A stretch of DNA of 54,011 nucleotides from Sphingobacteriales bacterium. Lineage in GTDB: Bacteria > Bacteroidota > Bacteroidia > Chitinophagales > CAIOSU01. The translations under genes and the position numbers were made by a program. The notes beneath the pieces are model-generated. The model was not told the DNA's origin. It did no database searches and was given only the letters and a program-made list of their open reading frames with translations. This document shows positions 40,870 to 49,854 of the stretch, one piece after another; the first letter of the stretch is position 1, and each line of letters opens with the position of its first letter. The stretch is taken from assembly GCA_027486795.1 (NCBI GenBank), contig JAIXOI010000052.1:1-54011 (forward strand), in the 5' to 3' direction.

Positions 40870-42678
40870 CTACTTACCACCGTAGCGTTTACGGTCGGCT
40901 TCATCCAAGTACACCTTACGTAGGCGGATCGATTTTGGCGTAACTTCCACGTACTCATCAGCTTGGATGTACTCCAATGCTTCTTCCAAACTGTGGCGGA
41001 TTGGTGGCATTAGTTTCATCTTATCATCCGTGCCTGATGCGCGCATGTTGGTAAGCTGTTTCTTTTTGGTAACGTTGATAACCAAATCATCGCCACGGTT
41101 GTTTTCGCCGATAACTTGGCCAGTATATATTTCGTCGCCAGGGCCGATGAAAAACTTGCCACGGTCTTGTAGCTTGTCCAATCCATAAGCGATGGCAGTG
41201 CCTAATTCCATAGAAATCAATGAACCATTGATACGGCCTTCAATCTCGCCTCTGAAGGGCTCGTAGCCTTTCAAACGATGCGCCATAATGGCCTCGCCCG
41301 CTGTAAGGGTCAATATCCGGTTACGCAAACCGATGATACCACGAGAAGGGATAACAAACTCCAATGATACGCGGTCGCCTTTAGGCAACATGCTTACCAA
41401 TTCACCTTTACGTTTGGTAACTGCTTCAATCACCTTACCGCTCACGTTCTCCGGCAAATCCACGGTCAAATCCTCAACAGGCTCACATTTGCGGCCGTCA
41501 ATTTCTTTGAACAATACCTGCGGCTGGCCAACTTGTAATTCATACCCCTCGCGGCGCATTGTCTCAATCAATACCGAAAGGTGGAGTACGCCACGGCCAA
41601 ACACCAAGAAGGTATCGGCACTGTCAGTCATTTCAAGGCGCATGGCCAAGTTTTTTTCCAACTCTTTCTCCAAACGGTCTTTAATGTGTCGGCTGGTTAC
41701 GAACTTGCCTTCTTTACCAAAGAACGGTGAGTTGTTGATGGTAAAGGTCATGCTCATAGTAGGCTCGTCGATAGCAATTGGTACTAAGCCCTCTGGGTTT
41801 TCAAAATCGGCAATTGTATCGCCAATGTCAAAACCTTCGATACCGAGCACACCGCATATTTCGCCGTTAATTACCGGGTCTTTTACGCGTGTTTTTCCAA
41901 AACCTTCAAATACGAACAATTCTTTCACACGAGTTTTAAGGATAGAGCCATCGCGCTTAACCAAGCTAACTGGTTGACCTTCCTTAAGGGTACCGCGGTG
42001 CAAACGACCAACGGCAATACGGCCTACGTAGCTGCTATAATCCAATGAGGTAATCATTAACTGCGTGGTGCCTGGGTGAGGGATTGGTGCAGGTATGTGC
42101 TCTAGGATGGCATCCAACAAAGGAATCACAGTAGTAGTTGGCACTTTGTAGTCGGTGCTCATCCAACCGTTCTTAGCCGAACCGTATATGGTAGGAAAAT
42201 CCAACTGCTCTTCAGAAGCATCCAAGTTAAACATCAGCTCGAAAACTGATTCTTGAACCTCATCGGGGCGACAGTTTTCTTTATCTACTTTATTGATAAC
42301 TACGATAGGCTTAAGACCAAGAGCCAAAGCTTTTTGCAGTACAAAGCGGGTTTGTGGCATTGGGCCCTCAAAGGCATCTACTAGCAACAATACACCGTCG
42401 GCCATGTTCAATACACGCTCTACCTCACCACCGAAATCGGCGTGACCAGGAGTGTCTATGATGTTAATTTTAACGTCCTTGTAACGTACCGCTACGTTTT
42501 TAGCCAAGATGGTGATACCGCGCTCACGCTCCAAGTCGTTATTGTCTAGTATCAATTCTCCGGGAATCTCGTGGTCCGAAAAAAGTTTACATTGTAGTAG
42601 CAACTTGTCTACTAGGGTAGTTTTGCCGTGATCGACGTGTGCGATAATGGCGATGTTTCTAATTGGAATTTGATTCAT
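40870..42678 (-). CDS. typA: Ribosome-associated GTPase TypA/BipA
   Basis: BipA is an EF-G-like GTPase that acts on ribosome assembly and stress translation. The 602 residues contain [16 protein letters not shown] (G1), [12 protein letters not shown] (G2), [17 protein letters not shown] (G3), [13 protein letters not shown] (G4) and the EF-G-like domains III and V, ending in the BipA-specific C-terminal domain ([27 protein letters not shown]). It is monocistronic. Its leader of about 100 bases carries TTACGA repeats next to the ATG. Confidence 0.97.
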   Translation of the reverse strand: MNQIPIRNIAIIAHVDHGKTTLVDKLLLQCKLFSDHEIPGELILDNNDLERERGITILAKNVAVRYKDVKINIIDTPGHADFGGEVERVLNMADGVLLLVDAFEGPMPQTRFVLQKALALGLKPIVVINKVDKENCRPDEVQESVFELMFNLDASEEQLDFPTIYGSAKNGWMSTDYKVPTTTVIPLLDAILEHIPAPIPHPGTTQLMITSLDYSSYVGRIAVGRLHRGTLKEGQPVSLVKRDGSILKTRVKELFVFEGFGKTRVKDPVINGEICGVLGIEGFDIGDTIADFENPEGLVPIAIDEPTMSMTFTINNSPFFGKEGKFVTSRHIKDRLEKELEKNLAMRLEMTDSADTFLVFGRGVLHLSVLIETMRREGYELQVGQPQVLFKEIDGRKCEPVEDLTVDLPENVSGKVIEAVTKRKGELVSMLPKGDRVSLEFVIPSRGIIGLRNRILTLTAGEAIMAHRLKGYEPFRGEIEGRINGSLISMELGTAIAYGLDKLQDRGKFFIGPGDEIYTGQVIGENNRGDDLVINVTKKKQLTNMRASGTDDKMKLMPPIRHSLEEALEYIQADEYVEVTPKSIRLRKVYLDEADRKRYGGK

Positions 42679-42680
42679 TT

Positions 42681-42714
42681 CGATTTACGAATTACGATGT
42701 ATGAGTTACGATTG
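42681..42714. repeat. TTACGA-rich repeat abutting the typA start codon
   Basis: The segment holds three TTACGA copies (TTTACGA, ATTACGA, GTTACGA) within 34 bases, directly upstream of the typA ATG (42676-42678). The spacing is irregular compared with the exact tandem repeat before hisS (28923-28950). It falls inside the predicted 5' leader. Confidence 0.7.
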
Positions 42715-42786
42715 TATCTTGGCTTTGAGACCATTATACAATCTATCTTCTTACATTCCCTAATAAAGGGAATTCTAAAAGATGCG

Positions 42787-42794
42787 CAAAGATA
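42787..42794 (-). promoter_or_regulatory. typA -7 promoter element (TATCTTTG)
   Basis: CAAAGATA on the plus strand gives a perfect TAnnTTTG on the minus strand, 108 bases upstream of the typA ATG. The predicted leader is thus about 100 bases. Confidence 0.55.
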
Positions 42795-42898
42795 ACCTTA
42801 TTATTTCACGCCCGCTACTATTTATTGTTTTTTAATGGTTTGGTGATGTTGGGGAGGAGATAGTCCCTGCAATTATCATCAACTCAAGCCATAATTAG

Positions 42899-42910
42899 CG
42901 GCACGTGCCG
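42899..42910. promoter_or_regulatory. 12-bp perfect palindrome
   Basis: CGGCACGTGCCG is a perfect 12-bp palindrome in the 301-base gap between typA and the lipocalin gene. It lies 14 bases beyond the lipocalin terminator and over 200 bases from the typA start. A protein-binding site is possible; nothing else in the gap (42716-42898) was recognised. Confidence 0.35.
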
Positions 42911-42923
42911 TGGGGTAAACAAA

Positions 42924-42953
42924 AGAGCCCCAGCGAAATTTTGCTGAGGCTCT
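42924..42953 (-). terminator. Lipocalin gene terminator
   Basis: AGAGCC at 42924-42929 pairs with GGCTCT at 42948-42953, and CAGC (42931-42934) with GCTG (42943-42946), with one mismatch between. On the minus strand it is followed by CTTTTGTTT. It lies 27 bases after the lipocalin stop. Confidence 0.75.
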
Positions 42954-42979
42954 ATTAATATGTAAATATGCTTTGTTGT

Positions 42980-43522
42980 TTATACGCCAGTGCAAGTGCC
43001 TTGCTCAGTCCTTTTCAGCTTGCTGGTATCAAAACACATACCCTTAGCTTTGTTTACCAAGTTGTTGTAAGTGCCTTGGTTAAGACTAGCTGTGCGGCTC
43101 AGAATAAACAAGGTGTTTTTGTCAGGGTCTCCTACCAACATGTAATCGCCATTCGGCCCGAAATCCAATATCCAGTAATCCGCATCAACAGGCGAAACTG
43201 GGAAACGTACTTTTATTTTCGCAAACACATTTGGATCGGGTACTGTAGCAGTACCTGTTATATTGTTAGGTATACCAATCAAAGCGCCACCTAGGCGGCA
43301 ACTGTTTTTTACGATGATGTTGCTGCCATTGTCAAGATACTCTGCAGTAGTGCATTGGCAACCAATATTGAAAAACTGTGGAATGCTAGCAATTTCATAC
43401 CATTTACCTAGAAATTGGGCTTTATTGGCACTAGTATCAACCGTTACAGGTAGGCAAGTAGGTTTGCTGCAGGTAGCCGACATAAGGGTTACCATCGTTA
43501 ATAGAACAATAAAATACTTCAT
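42980..43522 (-). CDS. Lipocalin (Blc-like), exported
   Basis: The 180-residue protein starts with a signal peptide (MKYFIVLLTMVTLMSATC). It then shows the lipocalin GxW motif in FLGKWYEIASIPQFFN, followed by CQCTTAEYL, ITGTATVPDP, WILDFGPNGDYMLVGDPDKNTLFILSRT (the Blc-type YxWVLGxP region) and a final CFDTSKLKRT. Bacterial lipocalins bind lipids in the outer membrane or periplasm. The Cys at the end of the signal may carry lipid, although the box (SATC) is poor. ATG 43522 is preferred to an upstream ATG at 43555. Confidence 0.88.
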   Translation of the reverse strand: MKYFIVLLTMVTLMSATCSKPTCLPVTVDTSANKAQFLGKWYEIASIPQFFNIGCQCTTAEYLDNGSNIIVKNSCRLGGALIGIPNNITGTATVPDPNVFAKIKVRFPVSPVDADYWILDFGPNGDYMLVGDPDKNTLFILSRTASLNQGTYNNLVNKAKGMCFDTSKLKRTEQGTCTGV

Positions 43523-43649
43523 TGGTGCGGAGGTTGGTTTTGTAGGTGAATACACTTAACAACCTAGTCAACAGTTTTGTTGAGCACTTTTTAAAAATAA
43601 ATGGATAAATATTGTATCCTGCCCTTTTTTATTGATGTTTCCTTAGTTG

Positions 43650-45143
43650 CTACAACCAGAAAAAAACGAGCCAAGTAAGAAACAGCACTGGCAATAAGAT
43701 GGGTACTGCAAACTTTATGATATAGTTTAAGAAGCTGGGCATACCAAGGCCCTCTTCTTCGGCAATGGCTTTTACCATAAAGTTGGGCGCATTGCCTATG
43801 TAGGTAAATGCCCCAAAAAATACCGATGCTATTGATACTGCTGCCAAATAATCCATAGAGCTTACCCCGTCTAGCATTACCCCATCAGCAAATTGTCTTA
43901 CCTGCTCTGGGTTACCAATGTCCAGCCCTATTTTGCCCATGGCCGCTGCCAGAAAGTTAAGATACGTGGGGGCATTATCGAGCACGCCCGAAAGGCTTCC
44001 TGCTGTCCAATATAGGCTGTTGGCGGTAACGAGATGGGCATTTTCTTGGGCAAATGCCCCGATTAGCTGCAGTGCGGGCATCATGGTAGCGAAAATGCCA
44101 ATGAACAGAAAGGCCACCTCCTTTATAGGGTCGAAGTTGAAGTGATTTTCTTCGAGAGCTGCACTATTAGATGTTTTGTAGGCCACCACCGCTGTAATTA
44201 GCATAATAAGCTCTCGCAAGTATGATATTTTATCGCCGTGATAGTTGATGTATAAGAAAGTTGGCAGTTCAATTACATTTGGGTCGATAAAAATGGCACC
44301 GATAACCGCCACCAAAAACAAGATGTTGCGCGCACCCATAATGCTAATTTTGCCAGTGTGTGGTTTACGGTGCACCACTTCAATTTTATTACGCTTATCA
44401 AACACAAAGAATATAGCCAGTAATAACCCAATAGCAAACATCCATGGACCCCACAGATTTAGCAAAGTCCACTCAAATGGTACCCCTTTCAAGAAACCAA
44501 GAAACAGCGGCGGATCGCCCATGGGTGTAAGGCTTCCGCCCACATTGCTTACTATAAAAATGAAGAACACCACATGGTAGGGCAACAACCGACGCCTGTT
44601 GAGGCGCATATATGGCCGTATGAGCAACATAGAGGCACCAGTGGTACCTATAAAATTGGCCAACACGGCACCGAAGAGCAGCAGTATTACGTTTACCATG
44701 GCAGTGCCCTGCTTATCAACCTTGATTAATATGCCGCCGGAAACCACGTATAGTGCACCAAGCAGGGCTATAAATGAGGCATACTCGGCCAAGCTGTGCA
44801 CGGGGTGGTGCTGGTCGTGCAGTATAAAGAGATAATAACCCACCACCACTGCCCCTAAACCAACAGCAATTACTGGGTAATATTTATGCCAAAAACGACC
44901 ATAAAACAGCGGCCCAGTGGCAATCATGCCCAGCAGCAGCAAAAACGGTATAACCGACCAAATGGCAGGCATGGCATGAAGGCTGGAAACGCGTACATCA
45001 GTTGATTGCACTGCCACTGGGTCTTCGAGTATGGGCAGCGTATCGGCAAAAGCGGGTTGTGCCGCAAAGGCGAGGCATACAAGAAGAAGCCCTAGTATAG
45101 TAGGGTAACTAAAAATCTTGCGGAAGTAGGTACTTAAACTCAT
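43650..45143 (-). CDS. nhaD: Na+/H+ antiporter, NhaD type
   Basis: The 497-residue protein has a signal-like N-terminus and about 12 membrane segments. It matches the NhaD branch of the ion transporter superfamily: ANFIGTTGASMLLIRPYMRLN, FIVSNVGGSLTPMGDPPLFLGFLKGVPFEW, SGVLDNAPTYLNFLAA and TYIGNAPNFMVKAIAEEEG. These paired helical-hairpin motifs are diagnostic. It exports sodium or lithium for protons at the cytoplasmic membrane. The glutamate dehydrogenase gene ends 44 bases upstream on the same strand, so the two may be co-transcribed. Confidence 0.93.
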   Translation of the reverse strand: MSLSTYFRKIFSYPTILGLLLVCLAFAAQPAFADTLPILEDPVAVQSTDVRVSSLHAMPAIWSVIPFLLLLGMIATGPLFYGRFWHKYYPVIAVGLGAVVVGYYLFILHDQHHPVHSLAEYASFIALLGALYVVSGGILIKVDKQGTAMVNVILLLFGAVLANFIGTTGASMLLIRPYMRLNRRRLLPYHVVFFIFIVSNVGGSLTPMGDPPLFLGFLKGVPFEWTLLNLWGPWMFAIGLLLAIFFVFDKRNKIEVVHRKPHTGKISIMGARNILFLVAVIGAIFIDPNVIELPTFLYINYHGDKISYLRELIMLITAVVAYKTSNSAALEENHFNFDPIKEVAFLFIGIFATMMPALQLIGAFAQENAHLVTANSLYWTAGSLSGVLDNAPTYLNFLAAAMGKIGLDIGNPEQVRQFADGVMLDGVSSMDYLAAVSIASVFFGAFTYIGNAPNFMVKAIAEEEGLGMPSFLNYIIKFAVPILLPVLFLTWLVFFWL

Positions 45144-45187
45144 TAAACCCGATTAACAAATCAACCAAAAAACTGATTAACCCAACC

Positions 45188-46429
45188 CTACTGCTGCGCA
45201 ACCAATTTGCCCAACGCAATGTTCAAGGCCCTACGGGTAAGGTGTAATTGTCCGCCAGGCAGTTGGTTCAACTCTTCAATGCCCTTTCGTATGGTAGCTG
45301 ATACATCCTCAAAAATGGCTTCATCAGTTACCTCTATCTCGGTTTTTTGCATTAGGTATGCAAAAACGCGCGCCATACCACAGTTAGCTATAAAGTCGGG
45401 TATAAGGCTTAGTTTGCCATCAACATACTCGGTAGTATCCCCAAAAAACACATCGCTTTCTTTAAACGGCACATTGGCACCGCTACTTATTACCTGGCAA
45501 CCTGCTGCCGCTAGCCTATCAATATGCTCCCGGGTAAGCAACCTACTGGCCGCTGCAGGTATAAATATGTCAGCTTTCACGTCCCAAATTCGGTTGTTCA
45601 CTTCTTCAAACGGGATAACCTTGTCGCTAATCAGCTTGTTTTGTTTGCGGTTGAGCAATAAAGTACGGATGGCCGCAAAATCGAGTCCATTGGCATCAAT
45701 GATGCCGCCCTCACGGTCGATAATGCCTACGATTTTTACGCCGTTTTGTGCCAAATAGTATGCCGCTGCACCTGCCACATTGCCCCAACCTTGGAGAATG
45801 GCGGTTTTGCCCACTAAATCGGTTTTACGCACCAAATCGTAATAATGCCTCACCGACTCCGACACTCCAAAGCCCGTAATCATGTCGGCAACCAGTATCT
45901 TTTGGCTAAGGTCGGGCGAGTAGCGTGGGTCTTCCAGTTTTTTCGATACCCCTTGGCGCAATTGGCCAATGATATGGATTTTCTCTTTTTGACTTGCTTG
46001 GAAGTGGCCCGTTACAATACCCTCTTGCGGGTGCCAAAGGCCGTAGTCTTCGGTTATGGGTATTACATCGTGTATTTCGTCAATATTTAAGTCTCCACCC
46101 GTGCCGTAGTAGTTTTTCAATAACGGTATTACGGCCTGGAACCAACGGTTGAGCACCTCGTTTTTGCGCGGGTCGCTCGGGTCGAAGTTGATACCACTCT
46201 TAGCGCCGCCAATCGCAGGACCCGACACGGTAAATTTTATCTCCATCACTTTAGCCAAGCTCTCCACTTCGCTGCGGTCAAGACCCTTGCGCATGCGTGT
46301 GCCGCCACCGGCCGCACCACCGCGCAACGAATTGATAACCACCCAGCCTTCGGCATCGGTAAATGGGTCTTTCCACTCAAATACGATCTCCGGCTTTTTG
46401 CTTTTGTACTGGTTTAGTAAAGCGTCCAT
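45188..46429 (-). CDS. Glu/Leu/Phe/Val dehydrogenase family protein
   Basis: The 413-residue enzyme catalyses NAD(P)-linked oxidative deamination of an amino acid, most likely glutamate. It contains LRGGAAGGGTRMRKG, the catalytic Lys segment SGPAIGGAKSGINFDPSDP, YYGTGGDLNIDEIHDV (active-site Asp), the Rossmann stretch LQGWGNVAGAAAYYLAQNGVKIVGIIDREG and FIPAAASRLLTREHIDRL. The substrate cannot be assigned firmly, as leucine and glutamate enzymes share these motifs. A perfect TACCTTTG -7 element (minus, 46450-46457) lies 20 bases upstream of the ATG. Confidence 0.9.
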   Translation of the reverse strand: MDALLNQYKSKKPEIVFEWKDPFTDAEGWVVINSLRGGAAGGGTRMRKGLDRSEVESLAKVMEIKFTVSGPAIGGAKSGINFDPSDPRKNEVLNRWFQAVIPLLKNYYGTGGDLNIDEIHDVIPITEDYGLWHPQEGIVTGHFQASQKEKIHIIGQLRQGVSKKLEDPRYSPDLSQKILVADMITGFGVSESVRHYYDLVRKTDLVGKTAILQGWGNVAGAAAYYLAQNGVKIVGIIDREGGIIDANGLDFAAIRTLLLNRKQNKLISDKVIPFEEVNNRIWDVKADIFIPAAASRLLTREHIDRLAAAGCQVISSGANVPFKESDVFFGDTTEYVDGKLSLIPDFIANCGMARVFAYLMQKTEIEVTDEAIFEDVSATIRKGIEELNQLPGGQLHLTRRALNIALGKLVAQQ

Positions 46430-46792
46430 AGCGGGGTTTTGGTTTCGGGCAAAGGTAATGATTTTGGTTGACGGGGGAATGGTTAAAGTATTGGTTGGTT
46501 TTTTGCGAAAAGGTGGGTTTTGTCGTCCTCGAAGTGTGTTTTGGTTGGGGTTTCAGCGCTGTTATCGGTCTATATTACATGTCAAGTTTCCCGTTGGTAA
46601 GTTGCTTGGGGCATGTGCTTGGGTGGCGGCATATTGCAACCCCCACACCATCCCGTGCTACAACAACAAAATTGGGTTGGTGCTACATGTTAATAAAGCC
46701 TATTTTTAGTTAATTATTGTTGAGGCGGTTATCGGCCCCTTTTGCCGTTAACTGGATTGTCTTACTTTCAAGGTTCAACTAACCCAACACAC
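46430..46792. other. Intergenic region with a dispersed repeat
   Basis: No gene is supported in these 363 bases. The glutamate dehydrogenase -7 element is at 46450-46457 on the minus strand. A 21-base segment at 46515-46535 recurs with one mismatch in opposite orientation at 52925-52945. A GGTTA/TAACT-type imperfect hairpin lies around 46728-46754. TACTTTCA near 46763 is a weak -7 candidate for the next gene. Confidence 0.45.
46515..46535 (-). repeat. Dispersed 21-base repeat, copy 1
   Basis: On the minus strand it reads ACTTCG, then A, then GGACGACAAAACCC. The copy at 52925-52945 (plus strand) differs only in the A (T there). The upstream flanks (CCCCAACCAAAAC against CCCCTAACAAACAT) are also alike. 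Both copies are intergenic. Confidence 0.65.
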
Positions 46793-47338
46793 ATGAGTAA
46801 TACAGCAAAATTTGCATTAACCACTATTTGGATATTGTTTTCTAGAAGTTACGATGCTTATTGCACTCACCAGCTTACGCCAGACCTAAGCAAAGAAGCC
46901 AACCCATTAGTATCGGTTTTGGGTTTGGGCTGGGCGCCGTTATTGCTGGTAATAGGTGCATTAACCCTATATACCATTTACATCTATTATCTAGCGGTTT
47001 TTAAACCAAAGCCTTTGCTGCCCAGCGAACCAGGATATTCTTTTGGCAATGTGTTTGTTTACCTGTACTTGGGCCGGAAAGACAATTGGCTTGCCCTGTT
47101 TTACAAGCTCCCTAACAGTTTTGGTAGGTTTAATCAATACATGGGGCATGTATTCACCCGCTGCTTGGTATTTGCAGGCGTAGTATCTACTACCATGTGG
47201 CTTCTTATAAACCACACGGCCAGCTACAAAACCATGCATAGCGCACCAGTTGTATACGCCATCCTTGTTTCGGGCATTGCCATTATTGTATACCAATGGA
47301 GTCGGCAGCAATACCAACTGTATCTTGCGCAGCAATGA
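46793..47338 (+). CDS. Integral membrane protein, DUF5658-like
   Basis: The 181-residue protein has about four hydrophobic segments. Near its start it has SRSYDAYCTHQLTPDLSKEANPLVSVLGLGW, which recalls the lDxxxTxxxL...E-x-NP turn of DUF5658-type small membrane proteins. The match is by pattern only. A cytoplasmic loop (FKPKPLLPSEPGYSFG) and a basic tail follow. ATG 46793 is preferred; the ATG at 46742 would add 17 residues with no conserved look. A terminator follows the stop. Confidence 0.65.
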   Translation: MSNTAKFALTTIWILFSRSYDAYCTHQLTPDLSKEANPLVSVLGLGWAPLLLVIGALTLYTIYIYYLAVFKPKPLLPSEPGYSFGNVFVYLYLGRKDNWLALFYKLPNSFGRFNQYMGHVFTRCLVFAGVVSTTMWLLINHTASYKTMHSAPVVYAILVSGIAIIVYQWSRQQYQLYLAQQ

Positions 47339-47378
47339 GTAGAGTGTAATTTAAGCAACTAAAAATACAAGGGTACAG

Positions 47379-47416
47379 CCTCATGCGGTTGATTGACCGT
47401 TTTTGAGGTGTTTTTT
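47379..47416 (+). terminator. Terminator after the DUF5658-like gene
   Basis: CCTCA (47379-47383) pairs with TGAGG (47404-47408), and CGGT (47386-47389) with ACCG (47396-47399) inside it. TGTTTTTTC follows. It is 41 bases after the stop. Confidence 0.7.
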
Positions 47417-47429
47417 CTTCTGCTGTGCA

Positions 47430-47460
47430 GTTTAACTTTTCCGCTTTTGGAAGTTTAAAC
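47430..47460 (-). terminator. Imperfect hairpin after the DUF2256 gene
   Basis: GTTTAACTTTTCC and GGAAGTTTAAAC form an imperfect stem around CGCTTTT. It lies 8 bases beyond the stop of the minus-strand DUF2256 gene and may end that transcript. Confidence 0.4.
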
Positions 47461-47467
47461 ATGCTGA

Positions 47468-47620
47468 TTAAGGTTTTGCTTGCTTTTCAGTTTTATGCTT
47501 TCGACATCGCTCGCTGCAGTATTTTACTTCGTGCCAAACCTTTTCCCACTTTTTGCGCCAAGTAAATGGCCGGCCACAGGTGGCGCAGGTTTTGGTAGGC
47601 AGGTGGGGCTTTTGGTGCAT
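47468..47620 (-). CDS. DUF2256 small zinc-ribbon-like protein, 50 residues
   Basis: This short gene encodes [19 protein letters not shown], then [20 protein letters not shown] and a lysine-rich tail. The CxxCGRPFxWRKKW...W-x-x-VKYCSxxC pattern is the DUF2256 family, in which four Cys presumably bind zinc. Typical family length is about 45-60 residues, so it is complete. Members are often found with photolyase/cryptochrome genes, but none is in this window. It is easily missed because of its size. Confidence 0.85.
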   Translation of the reverse strand: MHQKPHLPTKTCATCGRPFTWRKKWEKVWHEVKYCSERCRKHKTEKQAKP

Positions 47621-47803
47621 ATCACTTAAACAAGGTTGCGGGCACTTTGTTTGTGCAATGCCTTTTTGTTGGCAGGGCTACAGGCACCCCAAAACGGGAT
47701 AGTTAAAAATTAAAAGGGCAAATACCAATCTCACTAGCCGATTATCAGCTAGTGCAATTAGTACATAAGTAAAGCTGGTATTTTGGTATGCGGTGCCTGA
47801 GAG

Positions 47804-48310
47804 TTAAGCAAACGCCCAATTATTCTCATCGGCACTGGGGCCATAGCTGCCCGGTATCGGTATATTCAACAAGCGCAGGTATAGCCCCAATTGCGCCCGG
47901 TGGTGTATTATTTGGTCGAAAGTATCGCGTATGCTTTCGTACTTGGTGCTTTCGTCATAGATGTCAGCGCCATTCCGCATGGTCCAGATGTCGGTAAGTT
48001 GGTCTTCTTTGGCTTTTTGTAGGCCCGCCCTACCATCAATCAGTTTTTTCTCGAAAAAAGCCAGCAAATCGGGTGTGTTGTGTATCATGGTAGGTTGGTA
48101 AGGCATTATGGCAAAGTCGAGTCCATCGGTAGTTACCACCATATCAACCCAAGCTGGTATTTCGGCAATGTGGGTGGCCAGTTCTCTCAAGGTCATGCTC
48201 TTTTCGTGCGGGCGAAACTCAAACTGCTCGGTCGGCATGCGCTCTAGCATTTTGCGGGTAGTTTGGGCTTCTTTTTCTAGTTCTTTTTGTAGCAATGCAA
48301 TAACGTTCAT
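47804..48310 (-). CDS. DinB-family four-helix protein
   Basis: The 168-residue protein begins MNVIALLQKELEKEAQTTRKMLERMP and has the DinB/DUF664 pattern: FRPHEKSMTLRELATHIAEIPAW (first metal His) and DQIIHHRAQLGLYLRLLNIPIPGSYGPSADE (His pair plus the family's P-x-x-YGP-x-x-D end). Members are metal-binding, often DNA-damage-inducible or thiol-dependent transferases of mostly unknown substrate. ATG 48310 is chosen; a start at 48349 would add a non-conserved leader. Confidence 0.85.
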   Translation of the reverse strand: MNVIALLQKELEKEAQTTRKMLERMPTEQFEFRPHEKSMTLRELATHIAEIPAWVDMVVTTDGLDFAIMPYQPTMIHNTPDLLAFFEKKLIDGRAGLQKAKEDQLTDIWTMRNGADIYDESTKYESIRDTFDQIIHHRAQLGLYLRLLNIPIPGSYGPSADENNWAFA

Positions 48311-48470
48311 AGTGCTTTGTTTTTGGTTATGCCCCAAAGTTGCAGGCACCCACTGACAACCCTATGGCAGTGCCTTTTTTACAACGAAAAAGATTTTTTC
48401 GGCCATGCATCTTTTTGCACCGTATAACCCTCTTATTAGCAATAACCACATATCTAAAACCCATTCGATT

Positions 48471-49013
48471 ATGTATATCCTCCTCGCGCTGGCCATTGGC
48501 ATTACCTGCTGGACTTTAACCGAATACCTCCTGCATCGTTTTTTGGGCCACGAGCACCAAGGCAAAAACTTTTTTAAGGCTGAGCACGCCGTGCACCATA
48601 GCAAGGCCAACTACTTTGCGCCGGCTTACAAAAAGGCTACCGCGGCTTTGGTGGTTTCAGCAGGCATGCTTGCTTTATTAAACCTAGTGTTGCCTTTCAT
48701 GGTTGCCTTGGCATTTATTATAGGTTTTGTGGGCATGTATGGCGTTTACGAAGCCACCCACTTCCGTTACCATGCGGCCAACCCAGTGCCAGTATTCTTG
48801 TTTTTGCGCAAGCACCACTTTTATCACCATTTCCATAACCCGCGTAAAAACCACGGCGTAACCACTCGTGTTTGGGACCGTGTATTTGGCACCTACCACC
48901 CCATACGCGAAACCACGGTGCGCATACCGCGCGCTATGAGCATGCGCTGGCTGGTAGAGGGCGATGAATTAAAAGACCGCTACGTGGGTCACTTTAAGCT
49001 ATCGGGTAGGTAG
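48471..49013 (+). CDS. Fatty acid hydroxylase / sterol desaturase family protein
   Basis: The 180-residue membrane protein carries the eight-histidine di-iron set: LHRFLGHEH, EHAVHHSK, HFRYH and RKHHFYHHFHNPRKNHGVTTRVWDRVFGTYHP. Four hydrophobic segments surround the motifs. Family members hydroxylate or desaturate lipids, for example the 2- or 3-position of fatty acids in Bacteroidota sphingolipids, or carotenoids; the substrate is not evident. The ATG at 48471 starts a clean first helix. It overlaps the convergent WYL regulator by 20 bases. Confidence 0.88.
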   Translation: MYILLALAIGITCWTLTEYLLHRFLGHEHQGKNFFKAEHAVHHSKANYFAPAYKKATAALVVSAGMLALLNLVLPFMVALAFIIGFVGMYGVYEATHFRYHAANPVPVFLFLRKHHFYHHFHNPRKNHGVTTRVWDRVFGTYHPIRETTVRIPRAMSMRWLVEGDELKDRYVGHFKLSGR

Positions 49014-49716
49014 CAGTAGGCTGGTAATCTTCATGTTTCTTCAGCTCTTCAACGTAATCGCTCAAGGGCATGTGTTCCAGCTTTTTGAAAGGCACATCCA
49101 AACAGCGCATGGCTTGTATGCGCGTTACCTTAAAATCGCGATATTCTTGGCGCAGGTGGCACCAAGCAATTAAGTGCCAGGCCAGGGCATAAAACACCAG
49201 CCCAATGGGCTCTACTTGGCGTTTGCTGGCAATGCCGCCCTTGTTTTGGTATTCTAGTTCTAGTATATGGCTGCTGGTAATGGCCGCTTGTAGCACCGAG
49301 AGATACTCTTGGTCGTATTTAAAGCAATCGGGCACATGAAAACTGATGCGGTTATGCAGCGTTTCTAGCTGCTCTTTTTGCGCTGTGCGCAGCACTGCCT
49401 TTACCTTATTGAGCGCCGTAGAGTAGTGTTTTTGGATGCTTTTATCGGCAAAGGCGCTCACCACGCTTTCCATCAGCAGCAAGGCATTGGCCTCATCGCT
49501 GCTAAACGATACGGGCGGCAGAAAATACCCTTGCACCAAAAAGTACCCTTTAGTAGGCTCAAACCCCACCGGAATGCCCTGCTCGCCGAGCGCCTTAATA
49601 TCCCGATACACCGTGCGCACACTAATACCGAAATGCTCCGCAATACCCTCGGCGGTATAGTGCTTTTTACCTTGCAACAGGGTTATGATGGACAATAGGC
49701 GGGTGAGGCGGTGCAT
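48994..49716 (-). CDS. YafY-type transcriptional regulator (HTH plus WYL domain)
   Basis: The 240-residue protein has an N-terminal DeoR/HTH_11 winged helix (HRLTRLLSIITLLQ, YTAEGIAEHFGISVRTVYRDIKAL, EQGIPV) and a WYL-type domain (about 135-230) with ITSSHILELEYQN, RQVEPIGLVFYALAWHLIAWC and EYRDFKVTRIQ, which correspond to the WYL-domain core. WYL proteins are ligand- or nucleic-acid-sensing regulators, often near DNA-damage or defence genes. The divergent restriction-modification locus starts 138 bases away. ATG 49716 is preferred over 49746. Confidence 0.88.
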   Translation of the reverse strand: MHRLTRLLSIITLLQGKKHYTAEGIAEHFGISVRTVYRDIKALGEQGIPVGFEPTKGYFLVQGYFLPPVSFSSDEANALLLMESVVSAFADKSIQKHYSTALNKVKAVLRTAQKEQLETLHNRISFHVPDCFKYDQEYLSVLQAAITSSHILELEYQNKGGIASKRQVEPIGLVFYALAWHLIAWCHLRQEYRDFKVTRIQAMRCLDVPFKKLEHMPLSDYVEELKKHEDYQPTATYPIA

Positions 49717-49813
49717 GGGGGTGGGTGGGTAAAGGTTATAAAGCAATTGTTGGTAAAGTTAACAGGTTGTTACTTTTCTTTTTTAGTAACTTAGCTTTTA
49801 TTTGCAAATATAT

Positions 49814-49831
49814 TTAGCATATCTTTGCTAA
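49814..49831 (+). promoter_or_regulatory. Promoter dyad upstream of the C5-methyltransferase
   Basis: TTAGCA (49814-49819) and TGCTAA (49826-49831) form a perfect 6-6-6 dyad that includes the -7 element TATCTTTG (49820-49827). The start codon is at 49855. A bound dimer here would block transcription, a common arrangement in restriction-modification control. Confidence 0.6.
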
Positions 49832-49854
49832 GGACCACATACACATCGATAATT

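Noticed and set aside
41288-41977. 229-codon plus-strand frame inside typA
   Set aside because: It is antisense to the well-conserved BipA gene in a phase that stays open because of its codon bias; the peptide (Ser/Arg/Pro-rich) resembles no protein.
46149-46709. 186-codon plus-strand frame overlapping the glutamate dehydrogenase start
   Set aside because: Most of it is antisense to a conserved gene and the rest is repeat-bearing intergenic sequence.
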